Below, in pieces: positions 27,793-37,773 of a stretch of DNA of 64,000 nucleotides (positions are counted from its first letter, which is position 1; each line of letters opens with the position of its first letter). Below the pieces are notes generated by a model. That model was given only the letters and a program-made list of their open reading frames with translations. It was not told the origin of the DNA and ran no database searches. The position numbers and the translations under genes were made by a program. Origin of the DNA: Bacteroidaceae bacterium (GTDB lineage: Bacteria > Bacteroidota > Bacteroidia > Bacteroidales > Bacteroidaceae). Location of the stretch: positions 32,971 to 96,970 of the forward strand of contig JAFZFF010000067.1 in NCBI GenBank assembly GCA_017556045.1, in the 5' to 3' direction.

Positions 27793-29181
27793 ATGTTCAC
27801 TCAACTCATAGAATCTCAGCGCGCCTACTTCCATAGTGGTGCAACACTCGATATCAACTTCCGCCTCGCCATGCTCAAGAAGCTGCAAAAGGCACTCTGT
27901 AAGTGGGAAAAGGCACTGACCAACGCACTCTGGGCCGACCTGCACAAGTCATACCAGGAGGCTTACCTCACAGAGCTCAGCATCGTGAAGGCCGAGATCA
28001 CTGGTCACCTGCGCCACCTGCGTAGCTGGGCCAAGCCTAAGCGCCGCCCCACCCCTATCAAGATGTTTCCCTCGCGTAGCCGCATCGTGAGCGAGCCTCT
28101 GGGCAACACGCTCATCATGGCACCGTGGAACTACCCCGTGCAGCTACTGCTCAACCCGCTCGTAGGAGCTATCTCGGCTGGATGCACCGCCGTGCTCAAG
28201 CCCTCGCCCTACGTGCCTACCGTATCGGCCGTGTTGGAGAAGATGATCACCGACACCTTCGAGCCGCAATACGTAGCTATCGTGCAGGGCAACCGCGATG
28301 TCAACCAGGCACTGCTCGCCCAGCGCTATGACCTCATCTTCTTCACCGGTAGCCCCTCGCTCGGTAAGCTGGTGATGGAGGCCGCATCGAAGCATCTCAC
28401 TCCCGTCATCCTCGAGCTGGGAGGCAAGAGCCCCTGCATCGTAGATCGCCATGCCGACATCAAGACGGCGGCCAAGCGCATCGCGTGGGGTAAGACGCTC
28501 AACTCGGGTCAGACCTGTATCGCTCCCGACTACCTGCTCATCCACGAGGAGGTGAAGGAGCAGTTTATCGAAGCCTTTGCCAAGGCAGTGAAGCAACTCC
28601 ATGGGGGTGACATCGCCAAGAGCAAGCACTATGTACGTATGGTCAACGATCGCGCCTTCGAGCGTGTCAAGGGCTATCTTGCTGAGGGCGACATCCGTTA
28701 TGGTGGCCGCGCACATGCTGAGGAGCGCTTCATCGAGCCCACCCTCCTCGACACCCGCATCAGCCTCGCCGACCCCAAGGCCGACGAGCTTGCCAATGCC
28801 AAGGGCGTGCTCACCGAGGAGATCTTCGGCCCCGTATTCCCCATGCTCACCTTCCAACATCTCGACGAGGTGCAGGGCTACATCACCCGCCGCGAGAAGC
28901 CACTGGCCTTCTACTACTTCGGTCGCGAGACAGATGGCCTCGACCTCATCCGCCGCACCTCATCGGGTGGTGCCTGCATCAACGACACCATCATGCACAT
29001 CGCCAATGAGCATATCCCCTTCGGCGGCGTGGGCAACTCGGGCATGGGTGGCTACCATGGCGAAGAGAGCTTCCGCGTGTTCTCACATCGCCGCTCCGTA
29101 GTGCTCACAGGCACCTGGATAGACCTTCCCTTCCGCTACATGCCCTACCGCATGTTTGGCCTGGTAAAGAAGATTGTATAA
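27793..29181 (+). CDS. Aldehyde dehydrogenase (fatty aldehyde type)
   Basis: A 462-residue NAD(P)-dependent aldehyde dehydrogenase. The NAD-binding APWNYP motif is near residue 107, the catalytic glutamate in LELGGKSP (about residue 210), and the nucleophilic cysteine in NSGQTCIAPDY (about residue 244). It lacks a signal peptide. A C-terminal tail (LPFRYMPYRMFGLVKKIV) resembles class 3 ALDHs that associate with membranes. The ATG at 27793 is used because the upstream frame is translated from the inverted-repeat element. Likely acts with the SDR. Confidence 0.9.
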   Translation: MFTQLIESQRAYFHSGATLDINFRLAMLKKLQKALCKWEKALTNALWADLHKSYQEAYLTELSIVKAEITGHLRHLRSWAKPKRRPTPIKMFPSRSRIVSEPLGNTLIMAPWNYPVQLLLNPLVGAISAGCTAVLKPSPYVPTVSAVLEKMITDTFEPQYVAIVQGNRDVNQALLAQRYDLIFFTGSPSLGKLVMEAASKHLTPVILELGGKSPCIVDRHADIKTAAKRIAWGKTLNSGQTCIAPDYLLIHEEVKEQFIEAFAKAVKQLHGGDIAKSKHYVRMVNDRAFERVKGYLAEGDIRYGGRAHAEERFIEPTLLDTRISLADPKADELANAKGVLTEEIFGPVFPMLTFQHLDEVQGYITRREKPLAFYYFGRETDGLDLIRRTSSGGACINDTIMHIANEHIPFGGVGNSGMGGYHGEESFRVFSHRRSVVLTGTWIDLPFRYMPYRMFGLVKKIV

Positions 29182-29250
29182 GATTATGTATACGAAATGA
29201 GGGCGCGTCAAACGACGTGCCCTCATCTTTTTTTGCTCTACACCCATCAA

Positions 29251-32200
29251 TTACAACACCACCTCGCAGGTATGTATCTTGTCGCCATCGGCAAAGCGAA
29301 GCACATATACACCTGCAGGGAGCGCGGTGAGCGCCACGCTATTGTGGCCTGTCTTGGTGCTCTTCACGCGCGCACCAGCCGCATTGACGACATCGACATG
29401 AGTGTCCTGACCAAATCCGCCACCGACAATCGTCACCAGCTTATTGGCTCTGTCTACGGTCACGCGAGGAGTGCCATCGGCTACTACATCATCGATAGAT
29501 GCTACGGGCGCATTCTTCTTCACCAAGTAGATACCCAGGTCGATGAACTGTCCGCCATAGGTCTGATGACAATGTACGGCAATCGTGTTGTCAGCATCGT
29601 AGAGGAGCACATCCTTCACCGCCTTGGTAAACTCTACTACCGAATAGTTATTGTCATACCCCGTATACGAAGCGAGCAGCTTATCGTTGATGTATATCTC
29701 ACAATCCTCGTCATGAGTCATCAGCATGATGAGGCTATCGGCCATCTGACGATTCATACCATCCAGGCGGAACTTCTTACGGATCCAGATATCCTCGCTA
29801 TCCCATACAGTGCCTACTACGGCGTTGGGCGTGTTAGAGGTACCGAATCCCGACTTGCTCTCCTGCCATGAAGAGTCGTCAAAGCCAGCTTTATACCAGT
29901 CGTCGGCAGGCTTTGTGGTGGTCATCTTCCACATCTCGCCACCCTCCATAGCGTTTGCTATGATCACGTTTGTCGTATATCTATTGTAGGCATCTACCAG
30001 GCGGCTATTATACTCAGCCATCTTCTCTACGTCTACCTTCACCACGGCTCTATCGTAGGTCACGAGACCATTGATCTCGATCTCCACGTCGGTAATCTGT
30101 GTATATACCGCACCGCCCATGCCAAAGAAGTCACGGAATCTCACCAGCTCGTCTACATACGCGCCGTACGTATCGAGCAGCTCCTCGCGGCTATTCATGG
30201 TAGCATAGCCCCAGTCGCCTGAGCCCCAGATGTGACCATTCTCCTTATACTTAAGGCCACCATACTCACCACACACATTGGCGATATCCTTGTTCGGACA
30301 AGAGATAAATGCGGGGTTAGGATAGTGGTGCACATCCCACACGTCACCGATATATGTAGAGTGTGTGCCATACTGGCTATCGAGGTTGATGAGGCGCGAG
30401 TCGTCGAGACCTCTCACATGGCTCACCAGCGCATCCACATCGTGACGGCCCTGGCTCTCGTTGAAGATGATCCACATGATGATACTGGGAGCGTTATACA
30501 GGTTCTCCACCATCGCCGTCAGCTCCTTCTTGAACTGCGACTTGTCGATACCCACACCACCGTATGAGGCACCCGAGGGCATATCCTGCCATACGAGCAT
30601 ACCCAGTCTGTCGCAATGGTAATACCAGCGGCGAGGCTCCACCTTGATGTGCTTACGTATCATATTGAATCCCATCTGCTTCGTCACCTGTATATCGTAG
30701 AGCAAAGCCTCATCTGTGGGCGCCGTGTAGATACCATCGGGCCAGAAGCCTTGGTCGAGGGGACCGATGTGGAAGATGGGCTCATTGTTGAGGAACATGC
30801 GTGTGTGAGTGCCATCCTTGGCCAGCGAGATCTTTCTCATACCGAAGTAGCCACTAACGGCATCTACCGTCTCATTGCCAGACACGAGCTTGATGTCGAG
30901 GTCATAGAGGAAGGGCGACTCGGGCGACCACCACTTAGCATTGGGTACAGCTATTGTCACCTCTCTGTTAGCGTCGGCCTCGATCGTCGACACCACCTTC
31001 TTGCCATCCTTCACCGTGATTACCGCCTTGGCAGATCGTCCACCAGCAGTCATGACCTTCACGTTTACGGTAGAGTTATCGATATTGGGCACTACGGTAT
31101 ACTTCTCGATGTGTAGGCTCTTCACAGGCTCCATCCATACGCTCTGCCATATACCCGATGTGCTGGTATACATGATACCGCCCGGGCTCAGAGTCTGCTT
31201 ACCGCGAGGCTGACCGCCCATGTCTGTGGGGTCATACACCTTTACCACCAGCTCCTGCTCATCGCCGTCTACCAAGTACTTTGTCACGTCGATGGCAAAG
31301 TTGTCGTAGCCACCCTGGTGCATACCTGCACGCTGGCCGTTGACATATACCTCACACTCCCAGTCCACCGCCTCGAAGTTGAGCATCAGGTTGCGTCCCT
31401 TCCAGTCGGCAGGTACGGTGAAGGTGCGTCTGTAAGCAAAACGATCGTAATGCTGCATCACACCCGAGATGGGCGACTCTACAGGGAAGGGCACGAGGAT
31501 CTCCATGCTATACGCATCGCTCGCGGGCACACCAGCAGTCTTTCTGAAGAGAGGCTGCATCTCCCATATACCATTGAGGCTCTGCCACTCCTTGCGCACC
31601 ATCTGCGGACGGGGATATTCGCCCCACACATTATTTACACCTATATCTTCGGCAAATACGCTGGTGAGCGAGCCCTTCTTCATCTCCCATGCCTTGGGCG
31701 AGAGTACCTTGTTGAGGTCAGCCGTCAGCGAGGCGTCAAAGAACTTTTGTGCCCTTGCGCGATTAGCGTGCACCGCTATTGTCAGCTCATTAGACTCCGC
31801 CACCGCCTGCAGCACCTCAGCAGGTATCACGGCATAGCCCTCCTTTATCAGCGAGCCAGTAAGCTCGTACGACGAAGCCTCCACACCGTTGAAGTACACC
31901 TCAAAGTCGCCATCACACTCCAGATTAAACCTCAGCGCCTTCAGGTCCTCCAGTGACAATCCACTAATCTCCACCTTCTTTCTCAGCCATATATCGCTGG
32001 TGCTCCATGTAGTGTTCACGTTAGGGCGCGACTTACCGAAGCCAGCCTCACCCTCGCTCCATGCAGCATCGTCATATGCGGGGCTCATCCACTCCTCAGA
32101 TGCGGGTGCCTCGGTGACATACTTCCACATGGCAGGCTCCACGTCGGCCGCCTTGAAGAATGAGATAGAGGTCACGAAGGTATGCTTGTAGATACCCACG

Positions 32201-32748
32201 TCGATATTTCCCGGTGCACCGCCATTGTAGCAATGTACGGCAATCACGTTCTTCTCGCCCACCTTGATGCTCGATTTAGCCTTGTCGGCGATAGACACAT
32301 ACTTGTAGTCCGCATAGCCCCCCAGCTCGGCAGCCACCACACCATTAATGTAGATCTGGCAATCCTCGTCGTGCGACACGTAGAGAGCAAGGCTATCCAC
32401 CACACCCGCCGCATAGCCACTCAGTGTAAACTCCTTACGCAACCAGATGTCCGTAGTCGTCCACGCCGTGTTATCTTTAGTTCTGGTACCGAATGAGCTC
32501 TCACCCACCTTCCATGCGGCATCGTTGAAGCTCTTGTTGTACCACCCGCTACCCGGATCAGTAAATACATACTTCCACTCCGCCTTGCCATCCTTTGATG
32601 TCGGCACTATCGGCAGATAGGTAAACTCTTGTCTTTCCACGGTGTAACTTTCGTGTGCGTCCTTCCCACCTGCAGAGCAGGAGATCGAACTTGCCATACA
32701 TACTACAGCCAGCAGCAGTGCGGCACATGACATGATAAACTTCTTCAT
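29251..32748 (-). CDS. Secreted glycoside hydrolase family 2 enzyme with type IX sorting domain
   Basis: A 1165-residue protein with a lipobox-like signal (ASSISCSAGG). Two galactose-binding-like beta sandwiches with the repeated SDIWLRK motif occupy about residues 50-350. The GH2 jelly roll, immunoglobulin-like and TIM-barrel domains follow. The acid/base glutamate is in MWIIFNESQGRHD (about residue 755). A further SEDIWIRKK sandwich lies near 960-1075, and the last 75 residues form a type IX secretion sorting domain ending in HTCEVVL. It would cleave beta-linked sugars outside the cell. A lipobox plus sorting domain is unusual; the N-terminal cysteine may simply be within a type I signal. 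Confidence 0.85.
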   Translation of the reverse strand: MKKFIMSCAALLLAVVCMASSISCSAGGKDAHESYTVERQEFTYLPIVPTSKDGKAEWKYVFTDPGSGWYNKSFNDAAWKVGESSFGTRTKDNTAWTTTDIWLRKEFTLSGYAAGVVDSLALYVSHDEDCQIYINGVVAAELGGYADYKYVSIADKAKSSIKVGEKNVIAVHCYNGGAPGNIDVGIYKHTFVTSISFFKAADVEPAMWKYVTEAPASEEWMSPAYDDAAWSEGEAGFGKSRPNVNTTWSTSDIWLRKKVEISGLSLEDLKALRFNLECDGDFEVYFNGVEASSYELTGSLIKEGYAVIPAEVLQAVAESNELTIAVHANRARAQKFFDASLTADLNKVLSPKAWEMKKGSLTSVFAEDIGVNNVWGEYPRPQMVRKEWQSLNGIWEMQPLFRKTAGVPASDAYSMEILVPFPVESPISGVMQHYDRFAYRRTFTVPADWKGRNLMLNFEAVDWECEVYVNGQRAGMHQGGYDNFAIDVTKYLVDGDEQELVVKVYDPTDMGGQPRGKQTLSPGGIMYTSTSGIWQSVWMEPVKSLHIEKYTVVPNIDNSTVNVKVMTAGGRSAKAVITVKDGKKVVSTIEADANREVTIAVPNAKWWSPESPFLYDLDIKLVSGNETVDAVSGYFGMRKISLAKDGTHTRMFLNNEPIFHIGPLDQGFWPDGIYTAPTDEALLYDIQVTKQMGFNMIRKHIKVEPRRWYYHCDRLGMLVWQDMPSGASYGGVGIDKSQFKKELTAMVENLYNAPSIIMWIIFNESQGRHDVDALVSHVRGLDDSRLINLDSQYGTHSTYIGDVWDVHHYPNPAFISCPNKDIANVCGEYGGLKYKENGHIWGSGDWGYATMNSREELLDTYGAYVDELVRFRDFFGMGGAVYTQITDVEIEINGLVTYDRAVVKVDVEKMAEYNSRLVDAYNRYTTNVIIANAMEGGEMWKMTTTKPADDWYKAGFDDSSWQESKSGFGTSNTPNAVVGTVWDSEDIWIRKKFRLDGMNRQMADSLIMLMTHDEDCEIYINDKLLASYTGYDNNYSVVEFTKAVKDVLLYDADNTIAVHCHQTYGGQFIDLGIYLVKKNAPVASIDDVVADGTPRVTVDRANKLVTIVGGGFGQDTHVDVVNAAGARVKSTKTGHNSVALTALPAGVYVLRFADGDKIHTCEVVL

Positions 32749-33027
32749 ACAATCTATTATATGTGTGATTTATATACTTCTAAATGCAAAAATAGGAATA
32801 ATTTTCCAAATTCTCAGCTATTTCCCCACATTTTACAAATACTCTCCCATTGTCAATGCTTTTTGGTCAATATAGGCGAGAGAGGCTACCTGCGAAGGCC
32901 GCCCCTCTCGCCAGTTACTCACCCTTACGGCGCACCAAGGTACTGAACAATCACCTTTACTTGGCCGCGGGAGAGCACCCCGCTCATTGCCTTTGGTTTT
33001 GTTTAGGACAGAGCTGAGCATAACGGG

Positions 33028-33197
33028 GAACGATTCGTTCCGCGTCACCATCCTCAGCCCATATATCGAGGGGGTTCCATTTTAGAACGTCATCCTCTAT
33101 GAGGCGGTGTTTTACCGCGTCATCCTCTATGATACCCTGATTTAGGGAGGCATCTTTTCCATTTGTGATAGAGGGTGTCGCGTTTCGCGACATCCTC
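33028..33197. repeat. Array of five variable hairpins with a CATCCTC spacer
   Basis: Short stem-loops of different sequence but equal form (GGAACG/CGTTCC, GTTC/GAAC, GCGGT/ACCGC, CCCT/AGGG, GTCGCG/CGCGAC) alternate with CATCCTC or a close variant at 33049, 33091, 33121, 33151 and about 33191. The central spacers extend to CATCCTCTATGA. The rest of 32749-33366 shows no gene. Confidence 0.65.
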
Positions 33198-33299
33198 AAC
33201 TCCACATGTTACACATTAGATCAGATGGCCAAATCCACAAATTTCGAGAGTGCCATTAACATTTCCATGATTACATTTTCTTTATTCCACAATATTCTC

Positions 33300-33307
33300 T
33301 ACCTTTG
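33300..33307 (+). promoter_or_regulatory. LRR lipoprotein gene promoter -7 element
   Basis: TACCTTTG, a perfect -7 match, 110 bases before the chosen ATG of the LRR gene. Confidence 0.55.
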
Positions 33308-33417
33308 CTATGTATCACGAAGATACATAAGACAGCAAGTCTGCGCTTTCCTTTAGGTTAGTATGGATGAAAAACATAGAAAAAGGCTTATATGTGTTTA
33401 ACTTTAAATATAATCAA

Positions 33418-34470
33418 ATGAAAACAAACACAAGACAGGCAAAGGTAATGATATTGTCATTCCTTGCACTATGCTTAGGCTTCGTATCGTGCTACGATGA
33501 TTCAGGCCTGATGGAGAAAATCAAAGAAATAGAAAACAGAGTCTCAAAACTCGAAGAAGAGTGCAAGGCGATGAACACCAACATCTCTTCGCTACAGGCT
33601 ATTGTAGCAGCTCTGCAACAAAAAGACTATGTCACAGCAGTAGCCCCTATCACCAAAGACGGTGTTGAGATTGGGTATACTATCAGTTTTACTCAAAGCA
33701 ATCCTATCACTATCTATCACGGACAAGATGGCAATACTCCCGTAATCGGCATTAAAAAGCATACAGACAACATCTATTATTGGACAATTGATGGCGAATG
33801 GCTACTCGATGCCGAAGGCAATAAGGTCAAGGTATCGGGAGAGGATGGCACTACCCCGAAGCTAAAGATTGAAGAAGACTACTGGTATATCTCATACGAC
33901 AATGGAGCCACCTGGAGCATATTGGACAAGGCTGTGGGCGAAGACGGTGACAGTTTTTTCGAAAGCGTAACTCAAGATGAGAATAACGTTTACCTCACCC
34001 TTTCGGATGGAACAGTTATCGAGCTTCCTAAAAAATCTGCATTCATCCAGTTCGAAGACATCAACGTAAAGTCTATCTGCCTAAATTGGGACACCAATTT
34101 CGATGGCGAGCTCTCGTATGAGGAGGCCGCTCAGGTAGAATCTCTAGGAGATAAATTCCATAGCACAACGATTGGTCTATTTAAGGAACTAAAGTACTTC
34201 ACCAAATTGACTTCATTGGATGAAACTTTTTATGGATGTACCCAGCTGGTATATATTAATATACCTTCCAATGTGACTTCATTAGGTTCATCCACATTTA
34301 GTGAATGTAAATCGTTAAGATGTATCACCATCCCCAAGAGCGTGACGAGCATTGGAGGCGGTGCTTTCTCTGACTGCAGGAGCCTCACCAACATCACCAT
34401 CCCCGAGAGCGTGACGAGCATTGGAGAGTGGGCTTTCATTAACTGTACAAAGGTGCGCTTATTAAGTTGA
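33418..34470 (+). pseudogene. BspA-like leucine-rich-repeat lipoprotein, 5' part (split by prophage)
   Basis: A lipoprotein with lipobox FVSCYD. Then come a coiled coil (about residues 30-65), a DUF4988-like region with repeated GEDG motifs (about 65-205), an EF-hand-like DTNFDGELSYEEA, and LRR_5 repeats of the type ITIPKSVTSIGGGAFSDC. The host frame stops matching at about 34443 inside a repeat. Seven residues encoded by phage DNA follow, ending at TGA 34468-34470. The missing 3' part is at 62089-62398. Such proteins are surface adhesins in oral and gut Bacteroidales. ATG 33418 was chosen over one 51 bases upstream because it begins the signal peptide. Confidence 0.85.
34439..34460. other. 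attL (left prophage boundary)
   Basis: Host LRR sequence ends and phage sequence begins within TTAACTGTA. CTGTA (34443-34447) recurs at attR (62086-62090). The phage-side ACAAAGGTGCGCTT (34447-34460) is a 14-base inverted copy of the phage arm at attR. Joining at AA or CTGTA keeps the host frame; joining at the also-shared TTAAC does not. Confidence 0.75.
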
Positions 34471-34584
34471 GCAAAATATAAAAGGCTATATATTAGCAAG
34501 ATATGACGTTGTAGGATGATGATTCATTCCTACTTTTTTTGTACCCAAAAATTAAAGAATCCACAAATTCCCCAGCAAAGATAC

Positions 34585-34612
34585 AAAAAAATAGGGCATC
34601 CCTCGCGGAATA
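34585..34612 (-). terminator. Terminator for the left lysogeny genes
   Basis: On the minus strand TAGGGTAT pairs with ATGCCCTA (one mismatch) and is followed by TTTTTTTG. Confidence 0.65.
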
Positions 34613-34671
34613 CCCTAATTTTCAAACCACCATCATTTACCGTTTACCCCTTAACGGCTCTACCCTTTTAC

Positions 34672-35085
34672 TTATTCAACCCCAACGAACCTTCTCACCA
34701 TCTCCCTCTCCTCAGCATCTGCAAGCCATTCTTCGTTCCACCACTCACCCTCATCACTGGTAGTACGTTTGATGGTAATATCGTATAGCTCATAGTCTGA
34801 GTTATACTCAACAAAGATATAGAACTCTGCATCCATATCTATGAACTCTGCATCATACCTATGCAATCTTTCAATGCGTTCGGCATCGGTGATCTCTTGG
34901 TAGTAGCAGTTTTCAAGTTCAGCGTTCTCATCCCACTCTTTAGCAGCATCAAACACTGTGTTCCACAACTCTTCACCAATAAACTCTTGGAAAACAAAGC
35001 GACTTACGAAATCTGCGCCATAATGAATGTAAGCAGCTTTGCATACATCCTTCTCTAACTTAACAATACATCCACGTGTACTCAT
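34672..35085 (-). CDS. Acidic phage protein of unknown function
   Basis: A 137-residue, strongly acidic, aromatic-rich soluble protein I do not recognise. It has no internal TAG and ends at TAA. It lies 49 bases downstream of the ParB-like gene on the same strand, so it is probably co-transcribed with it and made in the lysogen. The acidic, tryptophan-rich C-terminus could be a DNA mimic, but that is a guess. Confidence 0.7.
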   Translation of the reverse strand: MSTRGCIVKLEKDVCKAAYIHYGADFVSRFVFQEFIGEELWNTVFDAAKEWDENAELENCYYQEITDAERIERLHRYDAEFIDMDAEFYIFVEYNSDYELYDITIKRTTSDEGEWWNEEWLADAEEREMVRRFVGVE

Positions 35086-35134
35086 AATAAATAAAGTTTA
35101 ATTAGTTAATAAATGATTTAACTACTGTACTTGC

Positions 35135-36214
35135 TTATGCAGCAAGTACAGCTTTTCTTCTCTTAGCCCAAAGAGCATTTAAGCCCTCATTAATGATGGT
35201 ATCCTTTGATTGGCCACCTCTCTTACCCTTTGCCTTCTCCAAGGGTTCTGCATCCTCACGCTTGATACTTGATAAGAACTTAACCATCTCCTCAGTAAAT
35301 TGTCCTTTCTCAGCATCACTGGTCTTCTCGTAGATAGCAATGACCCAATCAATCCAGTTACGGGTCTTTATAAAGTCACTACTAAAGCTACTCTTGGCTG
35401 CTTCCAAGATTCTACGGCCTCTCTCCAGACCAGCGGTGTTCAACAAGCATTCATCAATACTGCCATTGATGGCTTTAACCAAGATAGTCTTGTTTACCTT
35501 ACCATTTAACAAGAATACCTTAGATGCTGTATCCAGTGACATACCTTGCGATGTCTCTTCTGCAATGGCATCCAACACTGGAAGCTCGGCTTCTACCATC
35601 ATCTTTGCTCCCTTTACGAAATCAGCACCCTTCCAAGGGGTAGTAGCAATGTTAATCTCTGCCAAAGCCTTATCAATAGCTACAGCTGGGCAAAGGGAAT
35701 ACACCAAGTAGAACTCACCAGTATACTTGTCTGCTTCCTCCTTTACCTTATCGTTAGCAGCCATCAATCTAAGGTGGGCTTCGTAACGATGGTTAGCATC
35801 AAGCAATACTACATAGAAGGCTTCGTTCTGATCAGTCACCTCCTCACCAGTAGAGAAATCTACCACCTTCAAGCCTTGCTTTCTGGCAGTGGCAGCATCT
35901 ACTATAATAGCTGGGACAAGTTGTCCATACTGCTTCATAGACTTCATCTTGGCCTTAACAGCCTTTTCGTTCAAATCTCTGTTGCCTTCAAGTCTGGCAA
36001 TCTTCACACCCTTAGACTGCAATACAGCCAAGGATAAAACTTCTAATACCTTTTCCATTTTTACAAAATCGTTTTGTTCGTTACCACTTGTAGCTTGATC
36101 AGCTACGTTACCATTCACTTGTGCGTTTTGACTCGCCAGTCTTTCTTCTTGTTGCATAAGCTCGTTCTTTACTTGTTCATTAATAGATCCGTTTGATGTA
36201 ATACCGTTACTCAT
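35135..36214 (-). CDS. ParB/sulfiredoxin-fold protein
   Basis: A 359-residue soluble protein. After a low-complexity N-terminus (about 55 residues), the region from LEGNRDLNEKAVKAK to LLDANHRYEAHLRL (about residues 75-150) matches the ParB/Srx nuclease-like fold: an address motif plus the DxNHRxxA loop that replaces ParB's GERR box. The C-terminal part is helical and basic. Phage and plasmid relatives are DNA-binding or CTP-using switch proteins; this one has no ParA partner nearby. It contains no internal TAG, so it is readable by the host. It has a host-type promoter at 36292. Confidence 0.7.
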   Translation of the reverse strand: MSNGITSNGSINEQVKNELMQQEERLASQNAQVNGNVADQATSGNEQNDFVKMEKVLEVLSLAVLQSKGVKIARLEGNRDLNEKAVKAKMKSMKQYGQLVPAIIVDAATARKQGLKVVDFSTGEEVTDQNEAFYVVLLDANHRYEAHLRLMAANDKVKEEADKYTGEFYLVYSLCPAVAIDKALAEINIATTPWKGADFVKGAKMMVEAELPVLDAIAEETSQGMSLDTASKVFLLNGKVNKTILVKAINGSIDECLLNTAGLERGRRILEAAKSSFSSDFIKTRNWIDWVIAIYEKTSDAEKGQFTEEMVKFLSSIKREDAEPLEKAKGKRGGQSKDTIINEGLNALWAKRRKAVLAA

Positions 36215-36291
36215 ACCTTTATTGCTTTTTGGTTATCCGCTTCCTTACTGCGGGCTTTAGTTATGTGTCAACTCAACCACTTTTGACGGTG

Positions 36292-36321
36292 CAAAGGTAG
36301 ATAGAAAATCAATACACTCCA
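36292..36321 (-). promoter_or_regulatory. Host-type promoter for the ParB-like gene
   Basis: On the minus strand TACCTTTG lies at 36299-36292, with TTG 20 bases upstream. This is ideal spacing for the Bacteroidota housekeeping sigma factor and supports expression in the lysogen. Confidence 0.65.
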
Positions 36322-36465
36322 AGAAATGGTGTGATTTATCTTGCTGATATACAATGTTTTACAAGGTGAAAGAAAAGAGCTTTTTGTGTACCTCCTTGTA
36401 CAAGGTGGAAAGAAATTTTCTGTTTGTTTATACCCTTAGAAAAGGGGAATAAAAAGGACAAAAAA

Positions 36466-36491
36466 AATACCCCTTAAAACCAAGGGGTATT
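36466..36491 (-). terminator. Terminator after the 396-residue gene
   Basis: AATACCCCTT pairs perfectly with AAGGGGTATT, and the minus-strand transcript then runs into TTTTTTTT-type sequence. Confidence 0.85.
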
Positions 36492-36517
36492 AAAAGTATG
36501 GGGTTTATTTCCCATTT

Positions 36518-37708
36518 TTATTGCCAATATATATTATTGCTCATCTTATTAAGTCTCTTTACATTTACTTTCTTAATGGCATCCTTTAATAAGGTATTGG
36601 ATACATATTTTCCTTTTGAGTTCAGTATGTAATCTTCCTTATATTCCATCTTGTCTGATAATCCAGTATAGTATACCATCTTTGATATTAAGAAAGATTT
36701 ATTGGTAGAGACATTAGGTATTCCAAGTGATTTTTTATCTTTCAAAAACCAGATTAGCATCTTATGAAATTGGAATAGTTTATAAGAATCACCTAAACTA
36801 ACCTTATTGTTAAAATCTATAGCTCCAGTATCTAATGAATTAATCTTACTTAAATCCTCTTTTGCAAGATTCAACGCATAAGCCAAAGCTAGAACTGCTG
36901 TAGGATTTGTTACTTCAAGACTATGCCCAGTTCCGAATCTTAATGACATATTAGGTTTCTTTTCAAAATACCAAGTTTCGTTCAAATGATTGTTAGATTC
37001 CAATAGATATTTAAGGATAGTTGAAATGGTATCTTGTGTTAAATCCTCCTTCGGCAAACTCATTAGTTTGTGGTATTCTGGCTTCCAGTTCTTCTTCTCT
37101 TCGTAATACTGTGTTCTTGCTGCAGCAAATTCTTCTGGTACTACTTGCTTCTTCCATCCTTTTTCTTCATCATCATCTACATAATATGGATGGTACTTCT
37201 CATCGTTGAGAATATCTTCCACTTCTTTTGATGGTCTAAAGGGAAATGTAAAAGTAATGTTATCCAACATCGTTTCTAAAACATTTTCTATATCCTCTCT
37301 AGGTGTATTTTCGGCTTCAATACCATTGGTTTTATCCAAAGTATAATCCTTTACATACAAACATAGATACCAGAACTTATCCTTATCAAGACCAAAGTTA
37401 CTTAGCATCTTTTGCAAAGTTTGATCATTAAGATATTCTTCTTCCCTAAAACCATCAATCTTCCCTTCACCAAGTCTATTACCAAAGACATTAGGATGTG
37501 CCGAAGGTAGGAATTGGGGTGTTCGTTTACCATCCCTTTCTTTTCCATCTTCACCAATAACTTTTTCAAAGCAATCTGGGTCAACGGAAGGACAAAAGTG
37601 ATTAGCAACCTCTATCATATAATCCAGTAATACCTCATCACTATATGCTGTTCCCCAGTATCCATTATCGGAATCTGTTGTATCTAAAAAAGGTAATTTT
37701 GCAATCAT
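36518..37708 (-). CDS. Phage protein of unknown function
   Basis: A 396-residue soluble protein I cannot assign. It is rich in acidic and aromatic residues, with a central YYVDDDEEKGWKK segment and a basic C-terminus. The start at 37708 (MIAKLPFLD) is preferred, because the upstream in-frame codons overlap the A/T-rich hairpin at 37739. It has no internal TAG, ends at TAA, and has its own terminator and an upstream host-type promoter, so it looks like a lysogeny-expressed gene. It could be a superinfection or defence function. Confidence 0.65.
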   Translation of the reverse strand: MIAKLPFLDTTDSDNGYWGTAYSDEVLLDYMIEVANHFCPSVDPDCFEKVIGEDGKERDGKRTPQFLPSAHPNVFGNRLGEGKIDGFREEEYLNDQTLQKMLSNFGLDKDKFWYLCLYVKDYTLDKTNGIEAENTPREDIENVLETMLDNITFTFPFRPSKEVEDILNDEKYHPYYVDDDEEKGWKKQVVPEEFAAARTQYYEEKKNWKPEYHKLMSLPKEDLTQDTISTILKYLLESNNHLNETWYFEKKPNMSLRFGTGHSLEVTNPTAVLALAYALNLAKEDLSKINSLDTGAIDFNNKVSLGDSYKLFQFHKMLIWFLKDKKSLGIPNVSTNKSFLISKMVYYTGLSDKMEYKEDYILNSKGKYVSNTLLKDAIKKVNVKRLNKMSNNIYWQ

Positions 37709-37738
37709 ACAAATACAATTTAGTACTACAAAGAAACA

Positions 37739-37773
37739 AAAAAAGCTAGTAACCAGCAAAGGGTATAGCTTTT
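37739..37773 (-). terminator. Hairpin with A/T flanks
   Basis: AAAAAAGCTA on the plus strand pairs with TAGCTTTTTT across about 16 bases. On the minus strand it ends a possible leader RNA that starts near 38020. Confidence 0.6.

Noticed and set aside
33028-33197. CRISPR array
   Set aside because: Unit lengths are irregular, repeats are only 7-13 bases, and the 'spacers' are self-complementary hairpins.
34439-34443. TTAAC as the crossover core
   Set aside because: It would make the attP arms symmetric but leaves the host LRR gene out of frame; kept only as an alternative.
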